NCBI GenBank assembly: GCA_025999935.1 | Contig: BNXY01000003.1 | Coordinates: forward strand, 1 to 64,000 | DNA length: 64,000 bases | Source of the DNA: Bacteroidia bacterium | Lineage (GTDB): Bacteria > Bacteroidota > Bacteroidia > Bacteroidales > Azobacteroidaceae | Reading direction: 5' to 3' | Shown: positions 17,674 through 26,770 of the stretch, in pieces | Layout of the letters: each line of letters begins with the position of its first letter | Position numbering within the stretch: position 1 is the first letter of the stretch | Notes under the pieces: generated by a model | Told to the model about the DNA's origin: nothing | Databases searched by the model: none | What the model saw: the letters and a program-made list of their open reading frames with translations, nothing else | Program-made: the position numbers and the translations under genes

Positions 17674-17681
17674 TACTTTTG
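17674..17681 (+). promoter_or_regulatory. -7 box upstream of the sigma-factor remnant
   Basis: TACTTTTG fits TAnnTTTG and lies 19 bases before the ATG at 17701. Confidence 0.5.
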
Positions 17682-17700
17682 TATTTTGAAAATCAATGCT

Positions 17701-17880
17701 ATGCAATATAAGGAATCCGAAGAAATAGAACTGCTTTCTCTTGTACAAGAAGAAGATCAGCACGCTTTTATGTCGCTTTTCTATGCTTACAAGGATAAAT
17801 TGTTGGGATTCCTATTATCGATTACCGGCTCCAGAGAAGAATCGGAAGATATTGTCCAAGATGTATTTATGAAAATTTAG
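17701..17880 (+). pseudogene. ECF sigma factor, truncated after region 2
   Basis: The 59-codon frame MQYKESEEIELLSLVQEEDQ ... FYAYKDKLLGFLLSITGSRE ... EDIVQDVFMKI matches sigma region 2 (EDIVQDVF(L/M)KIW). The stop TAG replaces the expected Trp codon (TGG), and the sequence after it shows no region 4, so most of the gene is lost. The promoter box in front is still recognisable. Confidence 0.75.
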
Positions 17881-17996
17881 GCTTTCTGCCAAGTTGGGTA
17901 TCATATACGATTATCATATAATAATTTATTACATTTGCATTGTGTTGAGTTAGAAGGCAACAAAATTGGTATGTGTGCCGATGAATTATTCACACT

Positions 17997-18035
17997 AAAA
18001 AAGAAAAAGCGCTTTTACAGCGCTTTTTCTTTTTT
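17997..18035. terminator. Bidirectional terminator
   Basis: A perfect 16-bp stem (AAAAAAGAAAAAGCGC at 17997-18012 with 18020-18035) and 7-base loop, with A- and T-rich flanks on both sides. It terminates the minus-strand gene that ends at 18049. Confidence 0.85.
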
Positions 18036-18048
18036 ACATTATTCAATT

Positions 18049-18915
18049 TTACAACTTAAACATCTCAAAAAAATCATAGATTATTTCCGGAAAATCGATT
18101 CCTGCATCATTGAATGCTCCGATAAGGTATTGCCCCTTCCAAACCATCGGAATACTCCCGTTGTAACGGTCTTTAATTAACAGTTTACCTTCGATAGCCG
18201 GCAAATCTTGCTTTGCGAATTTGAGATATTCACCGAGTATTTGCTTAGCGCCTGCCGCAGTTTTGCCATCAATGACAAAAGCCTGAAATTTTTGCCCGTC
18301 ATAAATATAGTCCACTGTATAAACCGGTTTCAGAAATTCGTGTCCGATGTAATTCTGCGTAACATAAGCTTCCGAATAAGCCACTTTGAACATTTCCGGG
18401 AACGATTTAATAATAGGCGGATAACTGGGATTTGCATCAATTTTACCGGCTAAAACTTTGGCTATTTCTTTTAAGGCTTGACTGAATTGTTCGCCTTCGT
18501 TACTGGACGTCATTTTTACATAGACAGATCCGGAAAAGAAATACAAACCGTATTCATCCCCTTGTGCATCCCCGCCGATTCCCGGATAATGTTTCATCTC
18601 CGACGAACGTTCGGAAGCGTACATTCCGAAAGCGTCTTCGGGACTGGCATGGCGATAGGCCTGAATCGTAATATATTCATCCCCTTGAGTATAAACCATG
18701 CTGGTCATCTCCTGAAAATTGTTTTCGAGATACAAAGGCGCTGCGCCGTTGATGCGTTCATACAAATTATCGCGGTTAAAAACCTCTATATCGGCCGATA
18801 ATTCCCAACCGGCCACTTTGGGCAAACCGGCATGCAACTGTTGGGGCGTTTGCGAATAAGCTTGCCCCGCAAAGCAGAGCAAGCTTATCAGTATAAAATA
18901 AAAAATACGTTTCAT
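18049..18915 (-). CDS. DUF6599 family exported protein
   Basis: 288 aa. A signal peptide (MKRIFYFILISLLCFAGQAYS) is followed by the DUF6599-like core: VAGWELSADIEVFNRDNLYE, RINGAAPLYLENNF, and EYITIQAYRHASPEDAFGMY. No catalytic motif is recognised. The gene begins directly at the stop of the aldo/keto reductase gene (TAA then ATG), so the pair is one operon and may act together in the cell envelope. Function unknown. Confidence 0.7.
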   Translation of the reverse strand: MKRIFYFILISLLCFAGQAYSQTPQQLHAGLPKVAGWELSADIEVFNRDNLYERINGAAPLYLENNFQEMTSMVYTQGDEYITIQAYRHASPEDAFGMYASERSSEMKHYPGIGGDAQGDEYGLYFFSGSVYVKMTSSNEGEQFSQALKEIAKVLAGKIDANPSYPPIIKSFPEMFKVAYSEAYVTQNYIGHEFLKPVYTVDYIYDGQKFQAFVIDGKTAAGAKQILGEYLKFAKQDLPAIEGKLLIKDRYNGSIPMVWKGQYLIGAFNDAGIDFPEIIYDFFEMFKL

Positions 18916-20094
18916 TTAAGTTAAAAAGTAAGAAGGTACGTCAACAATCGGCGTAATCGCCGCAATTTTATCAGCTACTTTGAACCCTGACGGACATTTT
19001 ACCGAGCAAGAAGTACAATTGGCGCAAACATTTCCGCCCAAAGCCAATTCCATTAAAGTATCTTTGGACATAGCCGGTTGTTTGTAACCATAATTATACA
19101 TATAAGCGCGCATAATGGTCGGAATCGGAAGATGTTTGCTGCAATCGCCCACACATTTTTCGCAGTTCTGGCAATACAACAATTCTTCATTTTGCAAATA
19201 AGCCAAATATTTTTTATCGGCATCATTCAAACTCGGACGATGAGCGGCTTCTAAGCAATTGTCCAACAAATCGAAACTGGTAAATCCCGGAATGGCCGTA
19301 GTTATGTTCGGATTCTGCCATGCCCAACGCAAACAAGCTGCGCCATCGACTGCTTTGCTTCCTTCCGCATTGGCAGCTCCGCCAACCATCGTTTTCATAG
19401 CAACGAAGCCGATACCTTTATCTACACCCCGCTGAATCGCAGCATTCAATTCGGGAAGAATGCCCAATTTAAAATTATAACTTACCAGAATAACTTCATA
19501 AATACCCGCCTTGATGGCTTCATCAATTTGAGCAGGTTTATTGGCATGTGTAGAGAATCCAATGTGTTTGATTTTGCCTTCGGATTTGAATTTTTTCAAC
19601 ATCTTGATAAGACGAGGATCGTTGATGTCTTCCAAATTTTCGATGGCATGTGCATAGAAAATTTCAACAGAATCCATTTTCAAACGGCGAAGACTGGTGT
19701 TCAGCAATTCTTCATATTCCGCCTCAAAATTCTCAGACCGAAGATTGGCTTTTCCTTTGGTAGCAATGGTAAACGTGCTTCTGTTTTTATCTTTGAAAAA
19801 TTCGCCCAACATTTCTTCATTCTTACCATTTTGATAACCATTCGCCGTATCAAAATGAGTAAGTCCCGAATTATACGCTGCACGGACAACCGCAGGATTA
19901 TCCGCGCGCATCACACCCATACTCAAAATGGGCAGTTTCATTCCTGTTTTTCCCAAAACACGGGTAGGAATCGTTTCTGCTGCATTCGCCTTCACGGAAG
20001 GAGAAGAAGCTGTTGCTATTTGAGGCGCGACAATCGCACCCGCGCCGGCAAGTGCCGACATGCTTAAAAATCTACGTCGATTAATGTTCTTCAT
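18916..20094 (-). CDS. Exported aldo/keto reductase with C-terminal ferredoxin-like cluster domain
   Basis: 392 aa. A twin-arginine leader (MKNINRRRFLSMSALAGAG) points to Tat export of a prefolded cofactor protein. The barrel carries the AKR pattern: HFDTANGYQNGKNEEMLGEF (catalytic Asp/Tyr), a Lys in IATKGK and His in YAHAIENLED. The C-terminus has two 4Fe-4S-type cysteine sets, CQNCEKCVGDC and CANCTSCSVKC. It probably passes electrons between an iron-sulfur relay and a carbonyl substrate; the substrate is unknown. Upstream partner of the DUF6599 gene. Confidence 0.85.
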   Translation of the reverse strand: MKNINRRRFLSMSALAGAGAIVAPQIATASSPSVKANAAETIPTRVLGKTGMKLPILSMGVMRADNPAVVRAAYNSGLTHFDTANGYQNGKNEEMLGEFFKDKNRSTFTIATKGKANLRSENFEAEYEELLNTSLRRLKMDSVEIFYAHAIENLEDINDPRLIKMLKKFKSEGKIKHIGFSTHANKPAQIDEAIKAGIYEVILVSYNFKLGILPELNAAIQRGVDKGIGFVAMKTMVGGAANAEGSKAVDGAACLRWAWQNPNITTAIPGFTSFDLLDNCLEAAHRPSLNDADKKYLAYLQNEELLYCQNCEKCVGDCSKHLPIPTIMRAYMYNYGYKQPAMSKDTLMELALGGNVCANCTSCSVKCPSGFKVADKIAAITPIVDVPSYFLT

Positions 20095-20149
20095 TGTGTC
20101 AGTAATTTATATTAATACTCTAAATTATAATTCGGGATAATTTTTATTT

Positions 20150-21169
20150 TCAATCGACCTCTGTAATCCAACCGTATTTATCTTCTGCTTCACCATATTG
20201 GATGGCTCTCAACTTGTTATACAATTTTTCACTGATAGGTCCCGGTTTTCCGTCTTTCGAAAACACGTATGATTTATTTTCCTCTATATCGTCAATTCTC
20301 GAAACCGGACTAATAACCGCTGCTGTTCCGCAAGCGCCCGCTTCTTCAAATGTTTCCAATTCTTCCGTCAGCACCGGACGGCGCTCCACTTTTAAACCGA
20401 GTTCTTCCGCCAAAACAATCAGACTTTTATTGGTAATGGATGGCAGAATGGAAGTTGATTCCGGTGTAACATAAGTATTATTCCGAATACCGAAAAAATT
20501 GGCCGGGCCACATTCGTCAATGTATTTCTTTTCTTTTGAATCCAGATACAAAACCGCCGAATAGCCTTTCTCGTGAGCAATTTTGCCTGCAACCAAACTG
20601 GCTGCATAATTTCCACCCACCTTAATTGTTCCTGTTCCATGCGGCGCAGCGCGGTCGAATCCCCGGATAATCACATAGGGTGTCGGCTTGAAACCTTCTT
20701 TGAAATAGGGACCTACCGGTGTAACAAATATCAAAAAAAGATATTCCGTCGCCGGTTTTACACCGACTTGCGCCGAAGTGCCAATCAACAAAGGACGAAT
20801 ATACAACGACGCCCCGCTTTCGTAAGGCGGAACAAACCGTTCGTTCTTTTTCACGGCTTCCAACACGGCTTTTTCAAACAATTCGACGGGCAATTCCGCC
20901 ATCATAATTCCGCGGGAAGAGGCCTGCATACGCAAAGCATTTTCACGCATACGGAAAATCCGGACTTTTCCGTCTTTCCCCTTAAACGCTTTCAAACCTT
21001 CAAAAGCTTCTTGTCCATAATGCAAACAAGTAGCTGCTATGTGAATTGGTATCAACTCTGAATCAGTTATTTCCAAATCACTCCATTTCCCGTCTTTATA
21101 GTAACTTCTCACATTGTAGTCGGTCTTCAAATACCCAAAAGTCAAGTCCGACCAATTAATATTTTCCAT
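20150..21169 (-). CDS. ilvE: Branched-chain amino acid aminotransferase
   Basis: 339 aa, normal length for class IV PLP aminotransferases. It shows AATCLHYGQEAFEGLKAFKG, RPLLIGTSAQVGVKPA, the PLP-lysine region GTIKVGGNYAASLVAGKIA, DECGPANFFGI, and EEAGACGTAAVISPV. It makes or degrades Leu, Ile and Val with 2-oxoglutarate in the cytosol. Divergent from metF with a short shared control region. Confidence 0.93.
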   Translation of the reverse strand: MENINWSDLTFGYLKTDYNVRSYYKDGKWSDLEITDSELIPIHIAATCLHYGQEAFEGLKAFKGKDGKVRIFRMRENALRMQASSRGIMMAELPVELFEKAVLEAVKKNERFVPPYESGASLYIRPLLIGTSAQVGVKPATEYLFLIFVTPVGPYFKEGFKPTPYVIIRGFDRAAPHGTGTIKVGGNYAASLVAGKIAHEKGYSAVLYLDSKEKKYIDECGPANFFGIRNNTYVTPESTSILPSITNKSLIVLAEELGLKVERRPVLTEELETFEEAGACGTAAVISPVSRIDDIEENKSYVFSKDGKPGPISEKLYNKLRAIQYGEAEDKYGWITEVD

Positions 21170-21189
21170 TTATTATTCATTTTAAAGAA

Positions 21190-21228
21190 CAAAGATAGTG
21201 AACTTTTCTTATTTTTTTGTTATATTTG
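21190..21228. promoter_or_regulatory. Divergent promoters of ilvE and metF
   Basis: On the minus strand TATCTTTG (21190-21197) faces ilvE; on the plus strand TATATTTG (21221-21228) faces metF, 24 bases before its ATG. Both fit TAnnTTTG. Confidence 0.6.
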
Positions 21229-21252
21229 CAACAAATTTGTATAAATTTATTT

Positions 21253-22206
21253 ATGAAGATTGTAGATTCTTTTAAAAATAACAGTAAAACGGCCTTTTCT
21301 TTTGAAATATTACCGCCTTTGAAAGGGAATAACTTTCTAAAAGTTTGTAATATCATTGATAAATTGCGGGAATTTGACCCGAAGTATATCAATATCACAA
21401 CCCATCACAGTGAAATTATATATAAGGAAGCGGAAGATGGAACGATGAAAAAAGTAAATGTGCGCAAACGTCCCGGAACAGCGGCCATTGCGGCGGCTAT
21501 TCAACACCAGTACGGCATCACGGCGGTGCCTCACATTATATGCAAAGGTTTTACCAAAGCGGAAACGGAGTATGCCTTGATTGACCTGAATTTTTTGGGT
21601 GTCAGCGAGTTGCTTCTGCTTCGCGGCGATGCCAAAAAATTAGAGAAAGACCAGATTGCTCCCGGCGAAAGCCACGAACATACCACGGATTTAATCGGAC
21701 AAGTCAATAATTTCAATCAGGGAATCTCGGTCGATGGAACGCTTTTCGAGAAAATGGAAACGCCTTTTTCTTACGGCATTGCCTGTTATCCCGAAAAACA
21801 CGAAGAAGCGCCCGACTTGGAATCGGATTTGGCTTTCCTGAAACAAAAAGTCGATTTGGGAGCCGGATATGCTGTTACTCAAATGTTTTTTGACAATCAA
21901 AAATATTTCGATTTTGTTGACCGTTGCCGTGTTGAAGGCATTACCGTTCCCATCATTCCCGGAATCAAACCCATTGTGTTTCAAGACCAATTGACTGTTC
22001 TCCCGAAAATTTTCCGTTCCGAAATTCCAGAACCTTTGGCGATTGAATTGCGGAAATGCAAATCGGACGAAGCAGCCAAGCAAGTGGGAATCGAATGGAG
22101 CATTCAACAATGCAAAGAATTGATTGCAAAAGGAGTACCCAGTTTGCATTTCTATACTTTAATGGCGACGGACAGCGTTCGGCAAATTGCAAAAGCGATT
22201 TATTAA
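21253..22206 (+). CDS. metF: 5,10-methylenetetrahydrofolate reductase
   Basis: 317 aa from the ATG at 21253; a longer frame starting 12 codons upstream would overlap the -7 promoter box, so the internal ATG is chosen. Motifs: FSFEILPPLKG, YINITTHHSE, LLLRGDAKKLEKD, GIACYPEKHEEAPDLESDL and FFDNQKYFDFVDRC. It is an FAD enzyme that makes 5-methyl-THF for methionine synthesis. Followed after 20 bases by holB. Confidence 0.92.
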   Translation: MKIVDSFKNNSKTAFSFEILPPLKGNNFLKVCNIIDKLREFDPKYINITTHHSEIIYKEAEDGTMKKVNVRKRPGTAAIAAAIQHQYGITAVPHIICKGFTKAETEYALIDLNFLGVSELLLLRGDAKKLEKDQIAPGESHEHTTDLIGQVNNFNQGISVDGTLFEKMETPFSYGIACYPEKHEEAPDLESDLAFLKQKVDLGAGYAVTQMFFDNQKYFDFVDRCRVEGITVPIIPGIKPIVFQDQLTVLPKIFRSEIPEPLAIELRKCKSDEAAKQVGIEWSIQQCKELIAKGVPSLHFYTLMATDSVRQIAKAIY

Positions 22207-22226
22207 AGACTATTAAGACTAAAAAA

Positions 22227-23366
22227 ATGTTCTTTAAAGATATTATAGGACAAAAAGAGATAAAGCGGCGGTTGATACAATCGGTAAAGGATGGCTATAT
22301 TCCCCATGCACGGCTGATTAGCGGGCCGGAAGGCGTGGGAAAAATTGCGCTTGCTTTGGCCTATGCCCGGTATTTGAGTTGCAGCAACCGGAGAGAAGAA
22401 GATGCTTGCGGCGTTTGCCCTTCTTGTATAAAGTATAATAAATTATCCCACCCCGATTTGCATTTTGTATTCCCCATCATCAAAAACGACAAGAAGAAAA
22501 AAGAAGTTTGCGATGATTATCTGAAAGAATGGCGGGAATTTGTCCTGCAAAATCCTTACTTCAATCTCTCTTCCTGGCTCAATTTTATCGGCGCCGAAAA
22601 TTCACAAGGCATGATTTACGCCAAAGAAAGTGAAGAAATTCTCCGTAAACTGAATCTGAAAGCCTACGAATCGGAATATAAAATCATGATTGTTTGGATG
22701 CCGGAAAAAATGCACGAGGCCTGTTCCAATAAACTGTTGAAAATGATTGAGGAACCGCCCGTAAAAACGGTTTTTCTTTTGATTTCCGAAAATCCCGACC
22801 GGGTAATCGGCACCATTCAATCCCGTTCCCAGAGTTTGCCGGTTCCACCCATTGCGCCCGAAGATTTGGCGACCGCCATTCCCCCTGTCATTGCGGGCTT
22901 AAACCGCAACCTACTGAATGAAGAGGAAATATCCAACTTGGTTCACTTGGCCAACGGCAGCTACCTGAAAGCTTTGGAAGTGATTGAAACCGGCGAAGAA
23001 AACCAACAATATTTGAATTTATTCATCACTATCATGCGGAATTGCTGGAAAAGGGATGTAAAAAATATGAAGTCGGAAGCCGAAACTTTTGCCGCTATGG
23101 GAAGGGAAAAGCAAAAATCTTTTTTGGCTTATGCCCAAAATATGATACGGGAAAATTTTCTTTACCGCTTGAACTTGCCGGAAATCAATTATTTAAATCC
23201 GGAAGAAGCCGGTTTCTCCAAAAACTTTTCTCCGTATGTCAATGAAAATAATGTCATCGGCTTAATGGACGAATTGGCGTTGGCCGAACGGCATGTTGAA
23301 TCGAATGTAAACCCCCGCATGATTTTTTTCGATTTGTCGATGAAAATAGCGGTACTCATAAAATAA
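22227..23366 (+). CDS. holB: DNA polymerase III subunit delta' (AAA+ clamp-loader subunit)
   Basis: 379 aa from the ATG at 22227, giving MFFKDIIGQKEIKRRLIQSV, the usual start. Walker A is GPEGVGKIAL; a zinc motif follows with CSNRREEDACGVCPSC; KMIEEPPVKTVFLLISENPD and IQSRSQSLP are sensor regions. It is the clamp-loader stator, acting in replication. The downstream genes (RicT-like, gldH) form a typical Bacteroidota cluster with it. Confidence 0.9.
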   Translation: MFFKDIIGQKEIKRRLIQSVKDGYIPHARLISGPEGVGKIALALAYARYLSCSNRREEDACGVCPSCIKYNKLSHPDLHFVFPIIKNDKKKKEVCDDYLKEWREFVLQNPYFNLSSWLNFIGAENSQGMIYAKESEEILRKLNLKAYESEYKIMIVWMPEKMHEACSNKLLKMIEEPPVKTVFLLISENPDRVIGTIQSRSQSLPVPPIAPEDLATAIPPVIAGLNRNLLNEEEISNLVHLANGSYLKALEVIETGEENQQYLNLFITIMRNCWKRDVKNMKSEAETFAAMGREKQKSFLAYAQNMIRENFLYRLNLPEINYLNPEEAGFSKNFSPYVNENNVIGLMDELALAERHVESNVNPRMIFFDLSMKIAVLIK

Positions 23367-23399
23367 CGAATAGTAAATATAAATCATAAAGTAGAAAAC

Positions 23400-24512
23400 A
23401 TGGATTACAGATTATATAACGGTGAATGTTGCTTAAATTCAAAAGGATGTTGCAAGCGACAGAACAATAAATTAGATAGTTACGATTATTTATGCGACAT
23501 TCCGGAATCGGAACAAGCCACGGATTATGTGGAAGTTCAATTCAAGAACACGAGAAAAGGCTATTTTTTGAATAGCGCCAAAATACCCTTGGTTAAGGGC
23601 GATGTGATAGCTGTCGAATCCAGTCCCGGACACGATATCGGAACGGTTACGCTGACCGGAAAATTGGTACTGCTTCAAATGCAAAAAGCCCGTATCCGTC
23701 CCGATGCGGAAGTACGGCGGGTTTACCGGAAAGCCAAACCGGCGGATTTGGAAAAATACGAAGAAGCCAAGGCGAAGGAACATGAAACCATGATTCGTTC
23801 TCGCAAAATAGCCGAGAGTTTAGGTCTCCAAATGAAAATCGGCGACGTGGAATATCAAGGCGACGGCAACAAAGCCATTTTCTATTACATCGCCGACGAA
23901 CGGGTCGATTTCCGCCAACTCATCAAAGATTTGGCCGAAGCATTCCGAATTCGTATCGAAATGAAACAAATCGGCGCCCGTCAGGAAGCGGGAAGAATCG
24001 GCGGAATCGGGCCTTGCGGACGGGAATTGTGCTGTTCAGGCTGGGTTTCCAGTTTTGTATCCGTATCAACCGGAGCAGCCCGCTTGCAGGATATTTCCCT
24101 CAACCCCCAGAAATTGGCCGGTCAATGCGCCAAACTGAAATGCTGCCTCAACTACGAAGTGGACGATTATATGGAAGCCCAGCGCAAATTTCCGGCTCGC
24201 GAAATTCCGTTGGAAACCAAGGACAATACGTATTTTCATTTCAAAACAGATGTCTTCAAAGACCAAATGACTTATTCAACCGATAAAAATTTTGCCGCAA
24301 ACTTAGTAAGCATCACATCGGAAAGGGCGTATGAAATTATCGGAATGAACAAAAAAGGGCACAGACCCAGAACGCTTCAACCGGAGGAAAATGAAGTCAA
24401 ACAACCTTCAAAAGAATATCAGGATATTCTGGATGAAAGCCTCAACCGATTCGACCACCTCAAGAAGAAGAAACTTAAAAAAGTGCATCCGAACAACAAT
24501 CGTCCGAAATGA
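23400..24512 (+). CDS. PSP1-domain protein, RicT/YaaT family
   Basis: 370 aa. The PSP1 domain is evident in EVQFKNTRKGYFLNSAK, REAGRIGGIG-type sequence (ARQEAGRIGGIGPCGRELCC) and CAKLKCCLNYEVDDYME, with the cysteines that bind iron-sulfur clusters in RicT. An extra Cys-rich N-terminus (NGECCLNSKGCCKR) is present. In Bacillus the relative controls RNA maturation through RNase Y; in Bacteroidota the role is not defined. Sits between holB and gldH. Confidence 0.88.
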   Translation: MDYRLYNGECCLNSKGCCKRQNNKLDSYDYLCDIPESEQATDYVEVQFKNTRKGYFLNSAKIPLVKGDVIAVESSPGHDIGTVTLTGKLVLLQMQKARIRPDAEVRRVYRKAKPADLEKYEEAKAKEHETMIRSRKIAESLGLQMKIGDVEYQGDGNKAIFYYIADERVDFRQLIKDLAEAFRIRIEMKQIGARQEAGRIGGIGPCGRELCCSGWVSSFVSVSTGAARLQDISLNPQKLAGQCAKLKCCLNYEVDDYMEAQRKFPAREIPLETKDNTYFHFKTDVFKDQMTYSTDKNFAANLVSITSERAYEIIGMNKKGHRPRTLQPEENEVKQPSKEYQDILDESLNRFDHLKKKKLKKVHPNNNRPK

Positions 24513-24525
24513 TATCCACAGGTAT

Positions 24526-24999
24526 ATGCAAAATTTTCGATTAAAATATTTTCTTTTTCTTCCGGCATTCATTTCGCTTATCGCCTGTTCGCACAAGGAG
24601 GTTTTTTTTGAATTTCATTCTGTAAAAAATGCCCATTGGGACAGGGAAGATGCCGCGGTTTTTGAGGTAAATATTGAAAACAACGCGAATCGCTACGATA
24701 TATCGTTAGAAGTCCGGAATGATGATGATTATTCATTTCGGAATATTTGGTTATTCGTCGATTTGAAAACGCCGGAAGGAAGTGTCCGCACCGATACAAT
24801 CAATGCCGATTTGGCCGATATTTTCGGGAAATGGTACGGGAAAGGGCTAAGCCTTCACACGCTTTCGATTCCGTACGAAGCCGGCATTCGTTTCCCGAAT
24901 CCGGGAATTTATACCTATACTATTCGGCAGGGGATGCGGGAAAATCCGCTGAAAGGCATTTCGGACATTGGGTTGAAAGTGTCAAAAAAGACCGACTAA
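24526..24999 (+). CDS. gldH: Gliding motility lipoprotein GldH
   Basis: 157 aa from the ATG at 24526. The lipoprotein signal ends FISLIACSHKE. Core motifs are NRYDISLEVRNDDDYSFRNI, WLFVDLKTPEG and FPNPGIYTYTIRQGMRENPL, followed by GISDIGLKVSK, the conserved GldH end. GldH is needed for gliding in Flavobacterium but is also found in many non-gliding Bacteroidota, so motility is not implied. Its 3' end overlaps the convergent dacB gene by 18 bases. Confidence 0.9.
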   Translation: MQNFRLKYFLFLPAFISLIACSHKEVFFEFHSVKNAHWDREDAAVFEVNIENNANRYDISLEVRNDDDYSFRNIWLFVDLKTPEGSVRTDTINADLADIFGKWYGKGLSLHTLSIPYEAGIRFPNPGIYTYTIRQGMRENPLKGISDIGLKVSKKTD

Positions 25000-26382
25000 C
25001 AATTCTTCAATGTCTTTTCTCAAGTCGGCGCGTTTCCCGGAAAAATTATTGATAATCAAGGAAACAGCATAACGGTTGTTTCCTTTTTCTATGTAACCGG
25101 AATAAGATTGCACCAAAGTAATGCTGCCGGATTTCAGATGCGCTTTTCCCGCTAAAGGCGTATTTTTCAGCAAAGAGGCGACCGTACCTTCTTTTCCGGC
25201 AATCGGCAAGGATTTATAAAAAGCGCCCTGTGTCCCGTATTTTTTGTCCATATACGTCAGTATGTCGATGATAAAACCGGCAGAAAGTGCATTGGAAGAC
25301 GATAATCCGCTGCCGTCGAACATGAACAAAGCGTTTGAATCCAAGCCTTTTTCCTTCCAATATTCTTGAATATCAATTCCTCTCAAAAGGGTTAAAAGCT
25401 TATAAATATGTTCTATATAATGATTATTGCTCTCCACGTTGATTTCGCGGACAATGCTTGACAAGTTGGGGGAATAAACCGAACCAATCTTTTTCTCTGT
25501 TTGGGGCAGTTTTGGATTGAGCCGGTAGGTCGTCGCCTTGCCGGACACCGAAATTCCATTGTTTTGCAGGTAAGTGTGAAAATATTGAGCCAAGAGCAAA
25601 CCCGGATCCGGAATATCGCTTTTTACCGTGTAAGAGGCTCGATTGGATGGAACAGTTCCATACAAACGCCGTTCGTTGGAAAAAGGCAAACCGAAAATAC
25701 CCGATTCACCGGAATTGTCCTCTGCGGCTTTCATTTCATTCGTGATTGACAATTCGAGTTGCGGCTTTACAGATAAAATTTTCACCTCCGTCCCCGGTGC
25801 GCCCGATTGCACATAAAACCGGGACATATTATCAAACACGCTGATTCCATAAATCCCCGGGCCATAATAAGTTCCCATATCCTCCAACATCCATTTGGGA
25901 GAAACGCCTTCGTAACCAAACAATTGGTCTAAGACAATAATATCGCCCGATACGCTTTTGATTCCGGCATCATTGAGGGCAATCAACCAAGTTTTCAGAA
26001 AACTTTCCTTGTCATCTCCCAGAAATTCCGAACCCAAAGTCGGATCACCTGCACCTTTTATATATAAATCGCCTGTTAAAGTGGTGTTTTCAATTACGCC
26101 ATCGTAAATCAAGGGCGTTTCAAAATAAAAATCTTCGCCCAAGATATCCAAAGCGGTGGAAGAAGTGATGATTTTCATGTTTGAGGCCGGAGTAATCGCT
26201 GTTTTTTCATTGTAAGAGGCGATGACCGTTCCGGTCTTCAAATCAACAGCTTTCAAACTAACAGCAGCGTGTGAAACCGATGCTTTTTGCAGGAAAGCAT
26301 CCAAAGCCGCAGGATTCTGTGCCAAAAGGAGCATCCAGCAGTTAAAAAAACACAATAAAAGGGTTGTTTTCTTCGTATTCAT
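24982..26382 (-). CDS. dacB: D-alanyl-D-alanine carboxypeptidase/endopeptidase (peptidase S13)
   Basis: 466 aa with a signal peptide (TTLLLCFFNCWMLLLAQ). Penicillin-binding motifs: S-x-x-K in TPASNMKIITS, S-x-N in NVESNNHYIEH, and K-S-G in HLKSGSITLVQSYSGY. It trims peptidoglycan peptides in the periplasm. The C-terminal codons lie within the 3' end of gldH on the other strand. Confidence 0.93.
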   Translation of the reverse strand: MNTKKTTLLLCFFNCWMLLLAQNPAALDAFLQKASVSHAAVSLKAVDLKTGTVIASYNEKTAITPASNMKIITSSTALDILGEDFYFETPLIYDGVIENTTLTGDLYIKGAGDPTLGSEFLGDDKESFLKTWLIALNDAGIKSVSGDIIVLDQLFGYEGVSPKWMLEDMGTYYGPGIYGISVFDNMSRFYVQSGAPGTEVKILSVKPQLELSITNEMKAAEDNSGESGIFGLPFSNERRLYGTVPSNRASYTVKSDIPDPGLLLAQYFHTYLQNNGISVSGKATTYRLNPKLPQTEKKIGSVYSPNLSSIVREINVESNNHYIEHIYKLLTLLRGIDIQEYWKEKGLDSNALFMFDGSGLSSSNALSAGFIIDILTYMDKKYGTQGAFYKSLPIAGKEGTVASLLKNTPLAGKAHLKSGSITLVQSYSGYIEKGNNRYAVSLIINNFSGKRADLRKDIEELLVGLF

Positions 26383-26492
26383 GGTGCAAACTTACAATTT
26401 TACTTAAATAAATACAAGTTTTTCAGGAATTTATTTGGTATATTCAAATAAATCCCCTACCTTTGCCGTCGCTTTTTAAAAGCAATCAGGCT

Positions 26493-26568
26493 GATTTGCT
26501 AGCTCAGCAGGTAGAGCACATCCCTTTTAAGGATGGGGTCCTGGGTTCGAGCCCCAGGCAGATCACCA
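26493..26568 (+). tRNA. tRNA-Lys (anticodon TTT)
   Basis: A complete cloverleaf: acceptor GATTTGC pairs with GCAGATC (one G-T), D-arm GCTC...GAGC, anticodon stem CATCC/GGATG around loop CTTTTAA (anticodon 26526-26528), and T-arm CTGGG-TTCGAGC-CCCAG. Discriminator A and CCA are encoded. Confidence 0.95.
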
Positions 26569-26610
26569 AGGTAATTGAAAAGTCGCTACAATTAAGCGAC
26601 AAACGGTATA

Positions 26611-26650
26611 AAAGTCTGTAAAATAACGTTTTATGGACTTTTTCTTTTTT
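26611..26650 (+). terminator. Terminator after tRNA-Lys
   Basis: An imperfect hairpin (AAAGTC...GACTTT outer stem, TAAAA/TTTTA inner stem, short loop) ends in TTTTTCTTTTTT. A smaller hairpin GTCGCT...AGCGAC (26582-26600) precedes it. Confidence 0.7.
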
Positions 26651-26770
26651 ATCCTATTCCATAGTAAAGCAAGGTATATACGCACAAGCATTCGGTACAA
26701 TAAAATGCGCATCGGGAAGACATCCGAGACAGCTTCTTAACCTAAGAAAATAATATTGGAACAATTAGCC

